Made by a program: the position numbers and the translations under genes
Assembly: GCF_016862555.1 (NCBI RefSeq)
Contig: NZ_BONE01000003.1
Span: forward strand, 161,654-225,653
Length of the DNA stretch: 64,000 nt
Direction: 5' to 3'
DNA from: Asanoa siamensis
Lineage (GTDB): Bacteria > Actinomycetota > Actinomycetes > Mycobacteriales > Micromonosporaceae
Notes under the pieces: model-generated
Told to the model about the DNA's origin: nothing
What the model saw: the letters and a program-made list of their open reading frames with translations, nothing else
Database searches by the model: none
Shown: positions 39,416 to 49,219 of the stretch, one piece after another
Position numbering within the stretch: the first letter of the stretch is position 1
Layout: each line of letters opens with the position of its first letter

Positions 39416-39870
39416 TCCTCGACGCCACCAGCCCGCGACGCCCGGACCTCTGGCCGCCGTCTACGACAGCGCCCCGACGGCGGCCGCGGCGCGAGCCGGC
39501 CCCCGGCGCCGAGAATTCCAGGAGGTGTGACGGCAGGCGCCCGCGGCGTCTCGATGGCCTCCGAAAAGAGCAGGCCGATCCCGACCCAGACGGCAACGCT
39601 GCCGACCTGGCCTGCGCTCGCCTCGCCGACGCGTTGGCAACGAGTCGGACCAGCGAACCGCAATGGTCGGACCCAAGCTCGGCCGTCTCCAGCCTGAGCA
39701 ACCGCAAAGGGCCGCGACGCCCGCCAACCCGAGCGTGCGTCGGACCGCAGCACCCGACGCAGGCGGGCCGCCGGGCCATCAAGGTGCTGCAGCGCCCTGG
39801 GAGTGGGCCTGGTCGTGACCGGCCGCCCCGCCCAGGCCTCAGCCGTCGCGGTGAGGTCGTCGGTGTGTGG
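39416..39870. other. Intergenic stretch, no gene supported
   Basis: About 455 bases between convergent genes. Three overlapping open frames on the minus strand have shuffled Arg/Ser/Ala-rich translations and no ribosome sites. I see nothing else in it. Confidence 0.55.
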
Positions 39871-40236
39871 CTAGTCGCTCGGGGCGTCCGACGGGGCGTC
39901 CGCCGTCGGGGACGGGGGTGGCGGTGGCGTCGATGACGGTGGGTCCGGGGTTTCTTCCGGTGGTGGCGTCGGTGTTGTCGGGCGCGGCGTCGGCGAAGAC
40001 GACGTCGGCGTCGGGGTTGGGCGTTCCGAGGTGCGGTGCGGGGTCGGCGACGGCGAGTGCGAGCGCCCCGGCTCCGGTGTGTCCGTCGTCTGCTCTGTCC
40101 GCGAGTTTGGCTTCGGGCGCTCCGCCGAGTCCGCCGGGCCCGGGCGGACCAGGAGGTAGGCGGCGAAGGCGACGACGAAGACCAGGGCCAGTACGACGGT
40201 GGACAGCCGGACCTTGCCCAGCCGGAAGCGGCTCAT
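39871..40236 (-). CDS. Small membrane-anchored Pro/Thr/Ser-rich protein
   Basis: A 121-residue protein with one N-terminal helix (VVLALVFVVAFAAYLLV, about residues 15-31) and a long Pro/Thr/Ser tail outside the membrane, ending in a PSDAPSD repeat. It overlaps the start of the MscS gene's end by four bases (its ATG overlaps the stop of the upstream gene), implying co-transcription. The function is unknown. Confidence 0.72.
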   Translation of the reverse strand: MSRFRLGKVRLSTVVLALVFVVAFAAYLLVRPGPADSAERPKPNSRTEQTTDTPEPGRSHSPSPTPHRTSERPTPTPTSSSPTPRPTTPTPPPEETPDPPSSTPPPPPSPTADAPSDAPSD

Positions 40237-41114
40237 GAGGCCGCCATCGGTTCGGCCGTGTCGACCGTGGCCGGGACGCGGATGCCCTCGTGTTGGAAGG
40301 CGATCGCTACTCGGGAGCGGAGTTCGCGGCCCACGTCGAACTGTTTGCCCGGCAGCGTGCGGGCGACGATGCGTAGGTGCACCGAGTCGACCTCCAGGCT
40401 CTGCACGCCGAGCACCGTCGGCGCGTCCAGCAGCATCTGGCCCAGGTCCGGGTCCTCGACCGCCGCCGCCGTGACCTCCGTGAGGATCTCGCGGGCGTGG
40501 GTGAGGTCGACCGTGGCCGGGACCGGCACGTCGACCACCGCGCGGGCCCAGTCGCGGGACATGTTGATGACCTGGACGATCTGGCCGTTCGGCACGATCA
40601 CGACCTCGCCCTGCAGTGTCCGCAGCCGGGTGATGCGCAGCGTGACCTCCTCGACCGTGCCCGTGACGCCCGCCTCCGAGCCCAGGGTGCCGATCCGGAT
40701 CACGTCACCGAAGCCGTACTGCCGCTCGAAGATGATGAACGTGCCCGCCAGGATGTCCTGCACGATCCGCTGCGCGCCGAAGCCCAGCGCCACACCGAGC
40801 ACCGCCGCCGGCGCGACCAGGCCCGTGATCGGAATGCCCAGCCGCGACACCACCAGCACGGCCGCGACCGAGTAGATCAGGACGATCACGACCCAGGTCA
40901 GGCCCTGCGTCACGACGTGCCGGTGCTTGGCCGCCTCGTCGGCGATCTGCTCCGTGCCCGCCGGGCGGGCGTCGATGCGTTGGTAGATGCGGCCGCTGAT
41001 CCACCGGGCCAACCGGGACAGCAGGATCGCTCCGGTGACGAAGAGGACGATCTCGAGAGCGCTGCCCCGCAGCCAGTCGGTCAGATCGTCGACACGTGCC
41101 ATCGCCACCACCAT
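40233..41114 (-). CDS. Mechanosensitive ion channel, MscS family
   Basis: A 293-residue small-conductance channel protein. Helices are at about 17-37, 61-83 and 87-110, where the third (GLVAPAAVLGVALGFGAQRIVQDILAG) is the Gly/Ala-rich pore-lining TM3. A beta domain follows with ITRLRTLQGEVVIVPNGQI and a C-terminal alpha/beta domain. It opens under membrane tension. ATG 41114 has CAGGAT upstream; starts at 41132 and 41102 are possible. Confidence 0.88.
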   Translation of the reverse strand: MVVAMARVDDLTDWLRGSALEIVLFVTGAILLSRLARWISGRIYQRIDARPAGTEQIADEAAKHRHVVTQGLTWVVIVLIYSVAAVLVVSRLGIPITGLVAPAAVLGVALGFGAQRIVQDILAGTFIIFERQYGFGDVIRIGTLGSEAGVTGTVEEVTLRITRLRTLQGEVVIVPNGQIVQVINMSRDWARAVVDVPVPATVDLTHAREILTEVTAAAVEDPDLGQMLLDAPTVLGVQSLEVDSVHLRIVARTLPGKQFDVGRELRSRVAIAFQHEGIRVPATVDTAEPMAAS

Positions 41115-41167
41115 GGCAACCCATCCTGACACGGGCCCGAAGCGACCGCACCAGCCGACCGGCCCTC

Positions 41168-41875
41168 TCAGCCCTGTGGGACAGCGGTAAGAATCACCTC
41201 CCCGAGCTCGGTCGGGCGGGTGAACTGCGGCCAGTGCCCTGTCGGCAGGTCGATGTAAGAGACGTCACGCAGCAGCGCGAGCTCCGCGGTGTAGGGCGAG
41301 CCGTCGGCGATGAGCGACCGCAGCGTCGCGCTCGGTAGCTCACACGCGATCACGGTCGCCGGCACGTCATAGCGCCGCGGGTCGGACAGCGGGATCGCCC
41401 CCGCGCAGACGCCGACGGGAGCCGGGATGGCCCGCGCCCGGAACGACTCCCGCAACCCGTCGTCGAGGTCGACCAGGGTCTCGTCGTCGAACACCGACCA
41501 GTCGGGCAGGGGCACCTCGCCGTCGACGACGGGCAGGCCGTCGTTGATGCAGGCCCCGGACGGAGCCGGCACCGCGTCGACGTAGACGACGTGGGACACC
41601 AGCGTCGGCCGCGCGTCGACCACCGCGTGCGCGATCGCCCCGCCGCCCGAATGCCCCACCAGCACGATCCCGTCGGACGACGGCGATAGGGAGTCGACCA
41701 CCGCACCGACGGCGCCGATGTGGTCACCGATGGTGACGAACGACCGGTCGGCGCCCGCGACCATGCCGGGCAGCGTCAACGCGTGCGCGCGATGCCCCGC
41801 CTCCTCGAGCACCGGCACGACCGCGTCCCACGACGAACCGTCGAGCCACAGACCCGGGATCAGAACGATGTCCAT
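41168..41875 (-). CDS. Alpha/beta-fold hydrolase
   Basis: A 235-residue hydrolase. The nucleophile elbow is GHSGGG (about residues 73-78), the oxyanion region is PGLWLDGSSW near the start, and the C-terminal TGHWPQF supplies the His. The family covers esterases, lactonases and C-C hydrolases; the substrate is not determinable. It starts with MDIVLIPGLWLDG and is 11 bases upstream-divergent of nothing, so it may share the leftward operon of the ABC genes. Confidence 0.83.
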   Translation of the reverse strand: MDIVLIPGLWLDGSSWDAVVPVLEEAGHRAHALTLPGMVAGADRSFVTIGDHIGAVGAVVDSLSPSSDGIVLVGHSGGGAIAHAVVDARPTLVSHVVYVDAVPAPSGACINDGLPVVDGEVPLPDWSVFDDETLVDLDDGLRESFRARAIPAPVGVCAGAIPLSDPRRYDVPATVIACELPSATLRSLIADGSPYTAELALLRDVSYIDLPTGHWPQFTRPTELGEVILTAVPQG

Positions 41876-41886
41876 GAGTGGGAAGG

Positions 41887-42582
41887 CTAGGACAGGCCTC
41901 CGACAATTCTGACGTGCGGCCGCCGCCGCAGCCGGATGCCGAACGCCACCGCGACCACCGCCAGCAGCAGCACCGCCGTCACCGCCCCGTGCAGCAGGCC
42001 ACGATCGAAGTAGTCGGCCGACGTGTGGTCGATCGCGTAGGTGCCGATCTCCCGGCTGTACCAGAACGGCAGGAACCGGGACGCGCTGCCCGCCGGGTCG
42101 AGGATCATCTGCAGCCCGACCACCATCAGCAGCACGAGCATGCCCTCCAGGTCGCGCGGCAGCAGCGCGCTGACCGCGAGCCCGAACAGCGGCGCCACCA
42201 GCACGCCGAGCAGCATGATCACGGCGATCGCCGCGTACCGCACATTCTGTTGATCAACCAGGATCAGCACGAAATAAGGCGCCGACAGCGCGACGCCGAG
42301 CGCCCACAGGGCCAGCAGCCGCCCGAGGAAGAGCTGGTGCGTCCGATAGCCCGACAGTCGCAACCGTGGTTCCAGCGACCGCGCCGCCGAGCCCACGAAC
42401 AGCGCCGCCGTCGCCAGCGCCCAGCTCAACCCGAGGCAGACGAACCGGATCGACTGCCCCAGGTGGTCGCCGCGCCGGGCCAGATAGAACGCGAGAGGCA
42501 ACACCAGGAGCAGCACGAGTACGCCCCGCCGGCGCGCCGTCTCCCGCAGCGTCATCTCGGCGACCATGGCGGTGCGGTTCAC
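41887..42582 (-). CDS. ABC transporter permease (ABC-2 like)
   Basis: A 231-residue membrane protein with six hydrophobic segments; the N-terminus (MTLRETARRRGVLVLLLVLPLAFYLARR) and loops fit ABC-2-type permeases that pair with a single ATPase. Its GTG start overlaps the ATPase stop in GTGA. It is therefore the third gene of the PadR-ATPase-permease operon. The substrate is unknown; PadR control suggests drug or lipid export. Confidence 0.85.
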   Translation of the reverse strand: MNRTAMVAEMTLRETARRRGVLVLLLVLPLAFYLARRGDHLGQSIRFVCLGLSWALATAALFVGSAARSLEPRLRLSGYRTHQLFLGRLLALWALGVALSAPYFVLILVDQQNVRYAAIAVIMLLGVLVAPLFGLAVSALLPRDLEGMLVLLMVVGLQMILDPAGSASRFLPFWYSREIGTYAIDHTSADYFDRGLLHGAVTAVLLLAVVAVAFGIRLRRRPHVRIVGGLS

Positions 42583-43403
42583 GCCGCCACCCCCGACGAG
42601 CCGGCCGACAGGTCGAGGACCACGTCGACCCGGTCGAGTTGGTTGAGCAGATGGGTGACCACCACGACCGCCCGTCCGGCGTCGCGCCAGCGCCACACCT
42701 CGTGCCAGAAGTCCAGATAGGTGCCGCGATCGAAGCCCTGGTACGGCTCGTCGAGCAGCAACACGTCGGGGTCACCGAGCCCGGCCAGCACCAGGTTGAG
42801 CTTCTGCCGCGTGCCGCCCGACAGGTGCCGGGCCTGCGCGTCGCCGGGCGCCCAATCGAGCGCCGCCGCGCGCCGGGCACCGTCGCGCACCGCCGCCTCC
42901 CGCGGCACACCCCGGCCGGCGCCGATCAGCGCGAAGTGCTCACCTGCCTGCAGGAAGTCGGCCGTGCCGCCGGCCTGCGGGCAGTAGCCCACCGTGCCGT
43001 GCAGCTCGACCCGACCAGCATCGGCACCCACCAACCCGGCGCAGATCCCCAAGAACGTGGACTTGCCGGAGCCGTTGGCACCGACCACCGCCGCGACCTG
43101 CCCCGCGTGCACCGTCAGCGAGACGCCGGAGAGCACCGTCCGCCGCCCGTACCGCTTGGTGATGTCGACCGCCCGCAACCGCACGGGACCCGCCGGCACA
43201 GAACGCGCGAGGGCAGGCCCGCCGACGCTGTCGGCGACCGCGGCCGCGTACGTGTCGGGTGGTCCGAACGCCCGCAGCGGCGCCTCCCCACTGTCCCGCA
43301 GGTGCCCAGCGGCCTCGGCCACGACGTGCCCGGCCAGGTCCGGCCCGACGCCGTGCCGCCGGAGCTCGTCGGTGAGTGCGGCCAGCCAGATCTCGTGTCT
43401 CAC
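42579..43403 (-). CDS. ABC transporter ATP-binding protein
   Basis: A 274-residue ATPase. An N-terminal stretch of about 80 residues (IWLAALTDELRRHGVGPDLA) precedes the nucleotide-binding domain. That domain has Walker A VGANGSGKST, the signature LSGGTRQK and Walker B DVLLLDEPYQGFD. The extra N-terminal part resembles a small helical domain often found as a separate DUF1700-like membrane or permease partner, so it may be a fusion. The GTG at 43403 overlaps the PadR stop in GTGA, with GAAAGGA upstream. Confidence 0.87.
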   Translation of the reverse strand: MRHEIWLAALTDELRRHGVGPDLAGHVVAEAAGHLRDSGEAPLRAFGPPDTYAAAVADSVGGPALARSVPAGPVRLRAVDITKRYGRRTVLSGVSLTVHAGQVAAVVGANGSGKSTFLGICAGLVGADAGRVELHGTVGYCPQAGGTADFLQAGEHFALIGAGRGVPREAAVRDGARRAAALDWAPGDAQARHLSGGTRQKLNLVLAGLGDPDVLLLDEPYQGFDRGTYLDFWHEVWRWRDAGRAVVVVTHLLNQLDRVDVVLDLSAGSSGVAA

Positions 43404-43756
43404 CGCGCCGTCCTTTCGGAGAGAATCGCGCCGACCCCGCCGGCGAATGCCGCCCACTGCCCCGATGCCTCGCGCAGCACCCCGACGCCCGCGGGGCTGA
43501 TCCGGTAGTACTTGCGGGCCGGGCCGCCACCGCCCTCGCGCCAGTAGACGGTCACCAGACCGGAGCGCTGCAACCGCAGCAGCACGGGATAGAGGGTGCC
43601 GCCCTGGATCGCGCCGAGGCCGGTGGCCTGCAGCGACTGGGCCAACTCGTAACCGTAGGAATCGCCGCGCGCGAGCAGCCCGAGCACGCACAGGTCGAGC
43701 ACACCCCGCAGCCACTGCGCCCGGCGATCCACATCCACGGTCGAGCACGCTAGCAC
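43400..43756 (-). CDS. PadR-family transcriptional regulator
   Basis: A 118-residue PadR protein: LRGVLDLCVLGLLARGDSYGYELAQSLQ, GTLYPVLLRLQRSGLVTVYW and YYRISPAGVGVL are the winged-helix marks. It probably represses its own operon (PadR-ATPase-permease) until a drug-like ligand binds. The start is uncertain: GTG 43756 or an in-frame GTG nearer the fold. A dyad lies directly upstream. Confidence 0.87.
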   Translation of the reverse strand: MLACSTVDVDRRAQWLRGVLDLCVLGLLARGDSYGYELAQSLQATGLGAIQGGTLYPVLLRLQRSGLVTVYWREGGGGPARKYYRISPAGVGVLREASGQWAAFAGGVGAILSERTAR

Positions 43757-43758
43757 GG

Positions 43759-43782
43759 CTATCTAGATAGCGGAACCATCTA
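43759..43782. promoter_or_regulatory. Likely PadR operator
   Basis: The perfect palindrome CTATCTAGATAG (43759-43770) and a half-like ATCTAGTTA (43776 onward) lie directly in front of the padR start. This is AT-rich and symmetric in an otherwise GC-rich stretch and fits a PadR binding site. Confidence 0.6.
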
Positions 43783-43783
43783 G

Positions 43784-44983
43784 TTACGGCGCGGCCAACG
43801 CCTCCGTCGGTGCGAGGCGGGCGGCCCGGACGGCCGGATAGAGCCCCGCGATCGCGCCGATGACCAGCGTCGCCGCCACCGCGCCCAGCGACGCCCAGGC
43901 CGGCACGACGGCGGGCCAACCCTGGGTCAGCGCGTACGCCGTGGTCACCCCGATGCCGAGCAGCACACCGCCGAACCCGCCGAGCACGCACAGCAGCAGG
44001 GACTCCGCGAGGAACTGCGTCCGGATCTGGCCGCGGGTCGCGCCGAGCGAGCGCCGCAGCCCGATCTCGCCCCGGCGTTCCAGCACCGAGATGACCATCG
44101 TGTTGGCCACGCCGACGCCGCCGACCAGCAGCGCCACCGCCCCGAGCCCGAGCAGCAGCCCGGTGAACGCGTCGTCGGCGGCCCGACCGGCCTCCAGCGC
44201 GTCCGACGGCCGGGACACCTGGACCTCCGCCGGCGCCTCCGGGTTGGCGGTGTTGGCGAGAACCGCCGCGACCGCCTCGACCGCGGCCTCGTCGGCCCGC
44301 GTGTAGATGGTCGTCGGATGCCCGTCGAAGCCCAGATAGGACGCCGCCGCCGACCACCCGACCAGTGCCGCCGTGTCCAACTCGGGCGCCAACGGCACCG
44401 GAGCCAGCACGCCGACCACCGTGAACCACTCCTCACCCAGCCACACCGGCTGGCCGGTCGACGCGCCCAACCGCTCGGCGGCCACGCCACCGAGCACGAC
44501 CGCCGGATACGCCGCGGTCGCGGAGTTGAGCCAGGCCCCGCGGGCGACCGTGGCGCCCACCGTCCCCGGCAGGTCGAGATAGCTGGCGACCACCGCGATG
44601 CTGCCGCTCTCCGCGGCGGGGATCCGGTCGGTGCGGTAGACCTTCGCGTCGACGCGGCCGATCGCGCTGACCGAGGTCACCGGGCCGATCCGGCCGACCA
44701 TCGAGACCGCCTCGGGCGGCAGCGTCGCCGGCTCGTCGGCGAACAGCTTGGTGCCCGGGCCGACGGTGAGCAGGTTGGTGCCGAGCCGGTCGAGCGTGCG
44801 CTGCAACTCCGCCCGGCTCGACGCGGACACCCCGACGACCGCGGTCATCGCCGCGATGCCGATGGCGATGCCGAGCGCGGCGAGCACGGCCCGCAGTGGC
44901 CGGGACCGCAGGCCGGCGGCACCGAGCCGGGCGACGTCGGCGAGGCGCAGCCGGGCGCTGGTCAACGCGGTCGACGAGGTCAC
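43784..44983 (-). CDS. ABC transporter permease, MacB/FtsX type
   Basis: A 399-residue permease with the MacB_PCD extracytoplasmic domain between TM1 (about 25-50) and a C-terminal FtsX domain of three helices (about 270-395). It reads [28 protein letters not shown] at the start and [32 protein letters not shown]. It is the membrane part of the export system with the next three genes. Its start overlaps the ATPase stop. Confidence 0.89.
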   Translation of the reverse strand: MTSSTALTSARLRLADVARLGAAGLRSRPLRAVLAALGIAIGIAAMTAVVGVSASSRAELQRTLDRLGTNLLTVGPGTKLFADEPATLPPEAVSMVGRIGPVTSVSAIGRVDAKVYRTDRIPAAESGSIAVVASYLDLPGTVGATVARGAWLNSATAAYPAVVLGGVAAERLGASTGQPVWLGEEWFTVVGVLAPVPLAPELDTAALVGWSAAASYLGFDGHPTTIYTRADEAAVEAVAAVLANTANPEAPAEVQVSRPSDALEAGRAADDAFTGLLLGLGAVALLVGGVGVANTMVISVLERRGEIGLRRSLGATRGQIRTQFLAESLLLCVLGGFGGVLLGIGVTTAYALTQGWPAVVPAWASLGAVAATLVIGAIAGLYPAVRAARLAPTEALAAP

Positions 44984-45648
44984 GCCGGCACCTCCGTCAG
45001 GCGGCCGTCGCGGATCTCCACCCGCCGCGGCAACCGGGCCGCGATCTCCCGGTCGTGCGTGATCACGATGACCGTGGTCCCGGCCGCGTGCAGCCCGCGC
45101 AGCAGGTCCAGCACCGCCGCTCCGGACGCCGAGTCGAGGTTGCCGGTCGGCTCGTCGGCCAGCAGCAACGCCGGCTTACCGACCACCGCCCGGGCGATCG
45201 CGACCCGCTGCCGCTCACCACCGGACAGCTCGTGCGGCCGGTGCCCCATCCGGTGCGCCAGCCCGACCGTGGTCAGCGCGGCCCGGGCCCGATCCAACCG
45301 GACCGACCGACGTACGCCCGCGTAGAGCAGCCCGTCGGCCACCGCTTCCAGCGCCGACACTCCCGGTGCCAGGTGGAACTGCTGGAAGACGAAGCCGATG
45401 TGGCCGGCCCGCAGCGCCGAGAGCCGGCGGTCCGAGAGCGTCGCGACGTCGTGGCCGGCGATCTCCACGGCACCCGACGTCGGCCGGTCGAGCGTGCCGA
45501 CCAGGTGCAGCACGGTCGACTTCCCGGACCCGGACGGCCCGACGACCGCGACCAACTCGCCCTCCTCGACCCGCAGCGAGACGCCGTCGACGGCGACCAC
45601 CCCGCCGGGATAGACGTTGCGCACGTCGCGCAGCGCGACCAGGGTCAT
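44980..45648 (-). CDS. ABC transporter ATPase, MacB/LolD type
   Basis: A 222-residue ATPase with Walker [11 protein letters not shown] (about 37-46), signature [14 protein letters not shown] and Walker [14 protein letters not shown]. This class powers mechanotransmission rather than classical transport. ATG 45648 overlaps the adaptor stop (ATGA). It forms a four-gene leftward set with permease, adaptor and lipoprotein. Confidence 0.91.
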   Translation of the reverse strand: MTLVALRDVRNVYPGGVVAVDGVSLRVEEGELVAVVGPSGSGKSTVLHLVGTLDRPTSGAVEIAGHDVATLSDRRLSALRAGHIGFVFQQFHLAPGVSALEAVADGLLYAGVRRSVRLDRARAALTTVGLAHRMGHRPHELSGGERQRVAIARAVVGKPALLLADEPTGNLDSASGAAVLDLLRGLHAAGTTVIVITHDREIAARLPRRVEIRDGRLTEVPA

Positions 45649-46673
45649 GACGGCATCCCCACGGTCATGCCCTCGGCCAGGCCGGCGCCGCTGACCTCGA
45701 CCCGCCCGCCGGCGAACAGGCCGGTCTCGACCGCGAGGAACCCGCCGTCCGCCACCTGCACGCCGTAGCCGCCCTCGGCCAGCGCGACCAGCGCCGCCAC
45801 CGGCACGGTCAGCACCTCCGCCCGGCTCCCGGCGGTCAGCGCGACGTCGACCGGCGCCTCCCGCAGGTCGCCGAGCGTCTTCTGGTCGGCGACCGTGACG
45901 GTCACCTCGACGGTCGGCTCGCCGTCGCCCTGGGCGGCCGTCGCCACCGCACCGACCGTGGCGACCGTGCCGCGCGCCGTACCCCCGTCCGGCAGTGAGA
46001 TCGTCGCCTCGGCTCCCGGCACCGCCAGGTCCCGGTCGCCGACGGGCAGGTCGATCGTGACGAGCCGGCTGGTGCCGGTGTAGCTGAGCACGGTGCCGGC
46101 GGCCGGAGCACCGACCTGGGCGGCGTGCTCCGTGATCCGGACCGGTCCGGGCGCGTAGGCCACGAGCCCCGAGCCGACCCGGCCCGTCTCGTCGACGCCG
46201 AGGTCCTCCTGCCACTCCCGCACGGCATCCGCGGTCGCGCCCGTGTAGTCGGCGTCCACGGTGAAACCGTCGTAGCCGAGCGCGGCCAGGTTCTGCTCGA
46301 ACTGCTTGACGTCGGCGCCGGAGACACCCGGGCCGAGCGTGCGGTAGACCGGCAGCGGTCCGTAGAGCAGCACCACCGGGTGACCGTCGACGCGATAGAC
46401 CGGCTTGCCCCGGCTCACCACCGCTCCTTCGGCCGCCAGCCAGGTGACCATCCCGCCGGCGCCGCGCAGGGCCACCGGATCCCCGTACCCGAGGTGCCCG
46501 TCGACCTCGTCGGTGTCGACCAGCGTCTGCCGGGTCACCGTCGCCGTCTTCGGCGGCCGGTCGCCGGCGTGCGCCGTAGCCCCGTCGCCGTCGCTCCCGA
46601 AACCGACCGCCGCGGTGACCGCGGCACCGGCCGCGACCACCGCGATGCCGGCCGCTATCAGCGTTCGCCTCAC
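45645..46673 (-). CDS. Membrane-fusion (HlyD-like) adaptor with peptidoglycan-binding domain
   Basis: A 342-residue protein: an N-terminal membrane anchor ([25 protein letters not shown]), a PG_binding_1 domain ([20 protein letters not shown], about 115-150) and a C-terminal HlyD/RND-like beta-barrel region. It should link the MacB-type ABC pair to the cell wall. GTG 46673 overlaps the stop of the upstream lipoprotein gene (GTGA). The N-terminal anchor suggests it stays on the membrane. Confidence 0.83.
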   Translation of the reverse strand: MRRTLIAAGIAVVAAGAAVTAAVGFGSDGDGATAHAGDRPPKTATVTRQTLVDTDEVDGHLGYGDPVALRGAGGMVTWLAAEGAVVSRGKPVYRVDGHPVVLLYGPLPVYRTLGPGVSGADVKQFEQNLAALGYDGFTVDADYTGATADAVREWQEDLGVDETGRVGSGLVAYAPGPVRITEHAAQVGAPAAGTVLSYTGTSRLVTIDLPVGDRDLAVPGAEATISLPDGGTARGTVATVGAVATAAQGDGEPTVEVTVTVADQKTLGDLREAPVDVALTAGSRAEVLTVPVAALVALAEGGYGVQVADGGFLAVETGLFAGGRVEVSGAGLAEGMTVGMPS

Positions 46674-47200
46674 TTGCGGACCCCCGGCCGGCCGCTCGGC
46701 GTCGGCAGGACGTCGCGGCATTTCTCGAGCGCGGCGAGCACGTCGTCGTCGTGCTTGTCGAGGATGTACTCGCGCACCGCGGCGCCACCGTCCGGATCCG
46801 GGTCAGGGAAGTCGGGCACGCCGTTGGCCCGCATGCACTCCGCCAGCACCCGCTGCCGCTCGATCTGTTCCGGCCCGAGCTTGACGTCCTTGCCACCGCC
46901 CGGCATCAGGTCGCGGCACGCGTCGACGGCGTCGAGCACCTTGGTCTTGTCGAGCTTGTCCAGCGCGACGCCGAGCCCACCTTCGGCGCCGGGCTGCGGG
47001 TCGGGCATGTCGATGCCGTTCTCCCGCATGCAGGCCGCGAACGCCCGACCCTGCTCACCGTCGTCGGCGGCCGCCGCGCTGGCGTCGGCGGTCGGCGTGC
47101 CACCACCCGCGGTCGCCACACCGGGCGGCGGGCCGGCACTGCCACAGGCGGCCAGACCAAGGGCCAACGCGATCAGGGGTACGGCCAGCGAACGTCTCAT
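46670..47200 (-). CDS. Lipoprotein with repeated CMRxNG motifs
   Basis: A 176-residue lipoprotein with the lipobox LGLAAC (cleavage before Cys, about residue 19). The mature part has two similar repeats: [18 protein letters not shown] (about 52-70) and [19 protein letters not shown] (about 115-133), each with a partner Cys (DACRD, EKCRD). It lies first in the adaptor-ATPase-permease set, so it may sense or carry the cargo. The start is ATG 47200; the frame continues upstream without a signal peptide. Function unknown. Confidence 0.78.
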   Translation of the reverse strand: MRRSLAVPLIALALGLAACGSAGPPPGVATAGGGTPTADASAAAADDGEQGRAFAACMRENGIDMPDPQPGAEGGLGVALDKLDKTKVLDAVDACRDLMPGGGKDVKLGPEQIERQRVLAECMRANGVPDFPDPDPDGGAAVREYILDKHDDDVLAALEKCRDVLPTPSGRPGVRK

Positions 47201-47315
47201 CGAATGTCTCCCTTCCAAACCGTTGTTGCAGTGCACCGGCCGGCGCATAAGGCCCGCGTCAGTGGCGGGCGCACGCTTATGGCGGCTTTATCCGCTGGTC
47301 GGCGACCATGGCGGG

Positions 47316-47972
47316 GTGCGCGTACTGGTGGTGGAGGACGAGCGGTTGCTGGCCGACGCGGTCGGCGAAGGGCTGCGCCGCGAGGCGCTCGCGGTGGACG
47401 TCGTCTACGACGGCGACGCGGCGCTGGAACGGTTGGGCGTCAACGACTACGACGTGCTGGTGCTCGACCGCGACCTTCCGGTCGTGCACGGCGACGACGT
47501 GTGCCGGGCGGTGGTCGCGTCCGGCGCGGACACCCGGGTGCTGATGCTCACCGCCGCGGTCGACGTCGCGGACCGGGTGGCCGGGCTGGGCCTGGGCGCC
47601 GACGACTACCTGCCGAAGCCGTTCGCGTTTGCCGAGTTGGTCGCCCGGGTCCGCGCCCTGGGCCGGCGGGCCCGCCCGGCCGCGCCGCCGCTGCTGTCCC
47701 GCGCCGGCCTCGTGCTCGATCCGGGCCGCCGAGACGTCACCCGCGACGGCCGGTCGGTGGCGCTGTCCCGCAAGGAGTTCGCGGTGCTCGAGGAGTTGCT
47801 GCGGGCCGACGGGGCGGTGGTCAGCGCCGAGCAACTGCTGGAACGGGCCTGGGACGAGCACATCGACCCGTTCACCAACGTGCTGCGGGTGACCGTCATG
47901 ACGCTGCGGCGCAAGCTCGGCGAACCGCAGGTCGTGCTGACCGTGCCGGGAGTGGGGTACCAGATCCGATGA
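47316..47972 (+). CDS. Two-component response regulator (OmpR family)
   Basis: A 218-residue regulator: receiver domain (phospho-Asp at D51 in VLVLDRDLP, acidic pocket VVEDE at the start, switch Lys in LPKPFAF) and a winged-helix DNA-binding domain (about 125-215) with LSRKEFAVLEELLRADGAVVS. It is divergent from the lipoprotein-ABC genes and probably controls them. GTG 47316. Confidence 0.92.
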   Translation: MRVLVVEDERLLADAVGEGLRREALAVDVVYDGDAALERLGVNDYDVLVLDRDLPVVHGDDVCRAVVASGADTRVLMLTAAVDVADRVAGLGLGADDYLPKPFAFAELVARVRALGRRARPAAPPLLSRAGLVLDPGRRDVTRDGRSVALSRKEFAVLEELLRADGAVVSAEQLLERAWDEHIDPFTNVLRVTVMTLRRKLGEPQVVLTVPGVGYQIR

Positions 47973-49219
47973 GCAGGCTGACGGTACGGGCGAAGCTGAC
48001 CATCACGTACGGGCTGGTGTTCCTGATCGGCGGGTTGGCGCTGCTCGCGGTGACCTATGTGCTGATGGACGCGACCCTGGACCGCCAGAAGATCAGCGCG
48101 TCGGCGGTCTTCGACGGGCGGGGCGCCGGGCAGCTTCCGGCGAGCGCCAAGGAGATCCTCACCGGCCTCGCGATCGACAAGGAAGTGATCAACAAGGCGC
48201 TGAACGCCCGGCCGCTGACGTCGGCACAGCGTGACCAGATCAGGCAGAGCCTGGAACTGGCCGAGCGGGTGCAGGACGACCTCAACCAGCGCACGCTGAA
48301 CTCGCTGCTGACCCGGGGCGGCGTCGCGGTCGGGATCGTCACCGTGGTCGGGCTCTGGCTGGGGTCGCTGATGGCCGGCCGCACGCTGCGCCCGCTGACG
48401 CAGATCACCGCGACCGCCCGCCGGGTCGCCGACCGCAACCTGCACGAGCGGATCGGCCTGTCCGGCCCGCGCGACGAGTTGCGCGAGTTGGCCGACACGT
48501 TCGACGACATGCTGGCCCGGCTCGACGCGTCGTTCGACAGCCAGCGCAGGTTCGTCGCGAACGCGTCGCACGAGTTGCGGACGCCGCTGGCCATCAACCG
48601 GACCCTGCTCGAGGTGGCGATGGGCCGGCCGGACGCGCCGCCGGAACTGGTCTCGTTGGGTACGACGCTGCTCGAGGTGAACGGCCGGCACGAGCGGCTG
48701 ATCGACGGGCTGCTGGTGCTGGCCCGCTCGGAGCAGGCGGTCGCGGCGCCGATGCCGGTGGACCTCGCCGAGGTGGCGGCGCGGGTGCACGAGCAGTTCG
48801 CCGGTGAGGCGCTCGGGGCGGCGCTGTCGTTCGACCGGTCGGGGTCGACGGCGCCGACCACCGGCGATCCGGTGCTGCTCGAACGGCTCGCCCAGAACCT
48901 GGTGGAGAACGCGATCCGGCACAACGTCGCGGCGGCCGGCGCGGTGACCGTGACGACCGGCGTGTCCGCGGGGCAGGCGGTGTTGACGGTCGCCAACACC
49001 GGACCTTCGATCCCGGCGTACGAGGTGCCGGCGCTGTTCGAGCCCTTCCGGCGGCTGACCGACCGGGTGGGGTCGGCGCACGGCACCGGGCTGGGGTTGT
49101 CGATCGTGCGGTCGGTGGCCCGGGCGCACGGCGGGGAGGTCACCGCGCGGCCGCGGCCCGGTGGTGGGCTGGTGGTGTCGGTGGCGCTGCCGCTCGCGCT
49201 CGCCGTCAGTTCGGGGTGA
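47969..49219 (+). CDS. Two-component sensor histidine kinase
   Basis: A 416-residue kinase with two membrane helices (about 12-35 and 108-130) flanking a small external domain, a HAMP region (about 131-185), the phospho-His in NASHELRTPL (about 202), and ATPase motifs (NLVENAIRHN, GTGLGLSIVRSVARAHGG). Its ATG overlaps the regulator stop (ATGA). Sensor and regulator are divergent to the lipoprotein/ABC set, suggesting envelope-stress export control (inference). Confidence 0.92.
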   Translation: MSRLTVRAKLTITYGLVFLIGGLALLAVTYVLMDATLDRQKISASAVFDGRGAGQLPASAKEILTGLAIDKEVINKALNARPLTSAQRDQIRQSLELAERVQDDLNQRTLNSLLTRGGVAVGIVTVVGLWLGSLMAGRTLRPLTQITATARRVADRNLHERIGLSGPRDELRELADTFDDMLARLDASFDSQRRFVANASHELRTPLAINRTLLEVAMGRPDAPPELVSLGTTLLEVNGRHERLIDGLLVLARSEQAVAAPMPVDLAEVAARVHEQFAGEALGAALSFDRSGSTAPTTGDPVLLERLAQNLVENAIRHNVAAAGAVTVTTGVSAGQAVLTVANTGPSIPAYEVPALFEPFRRLTDRVGSAHGTGLGLSIVRSVARAHGGEVTARPRPGGGLVVSVALPLALAVSSG

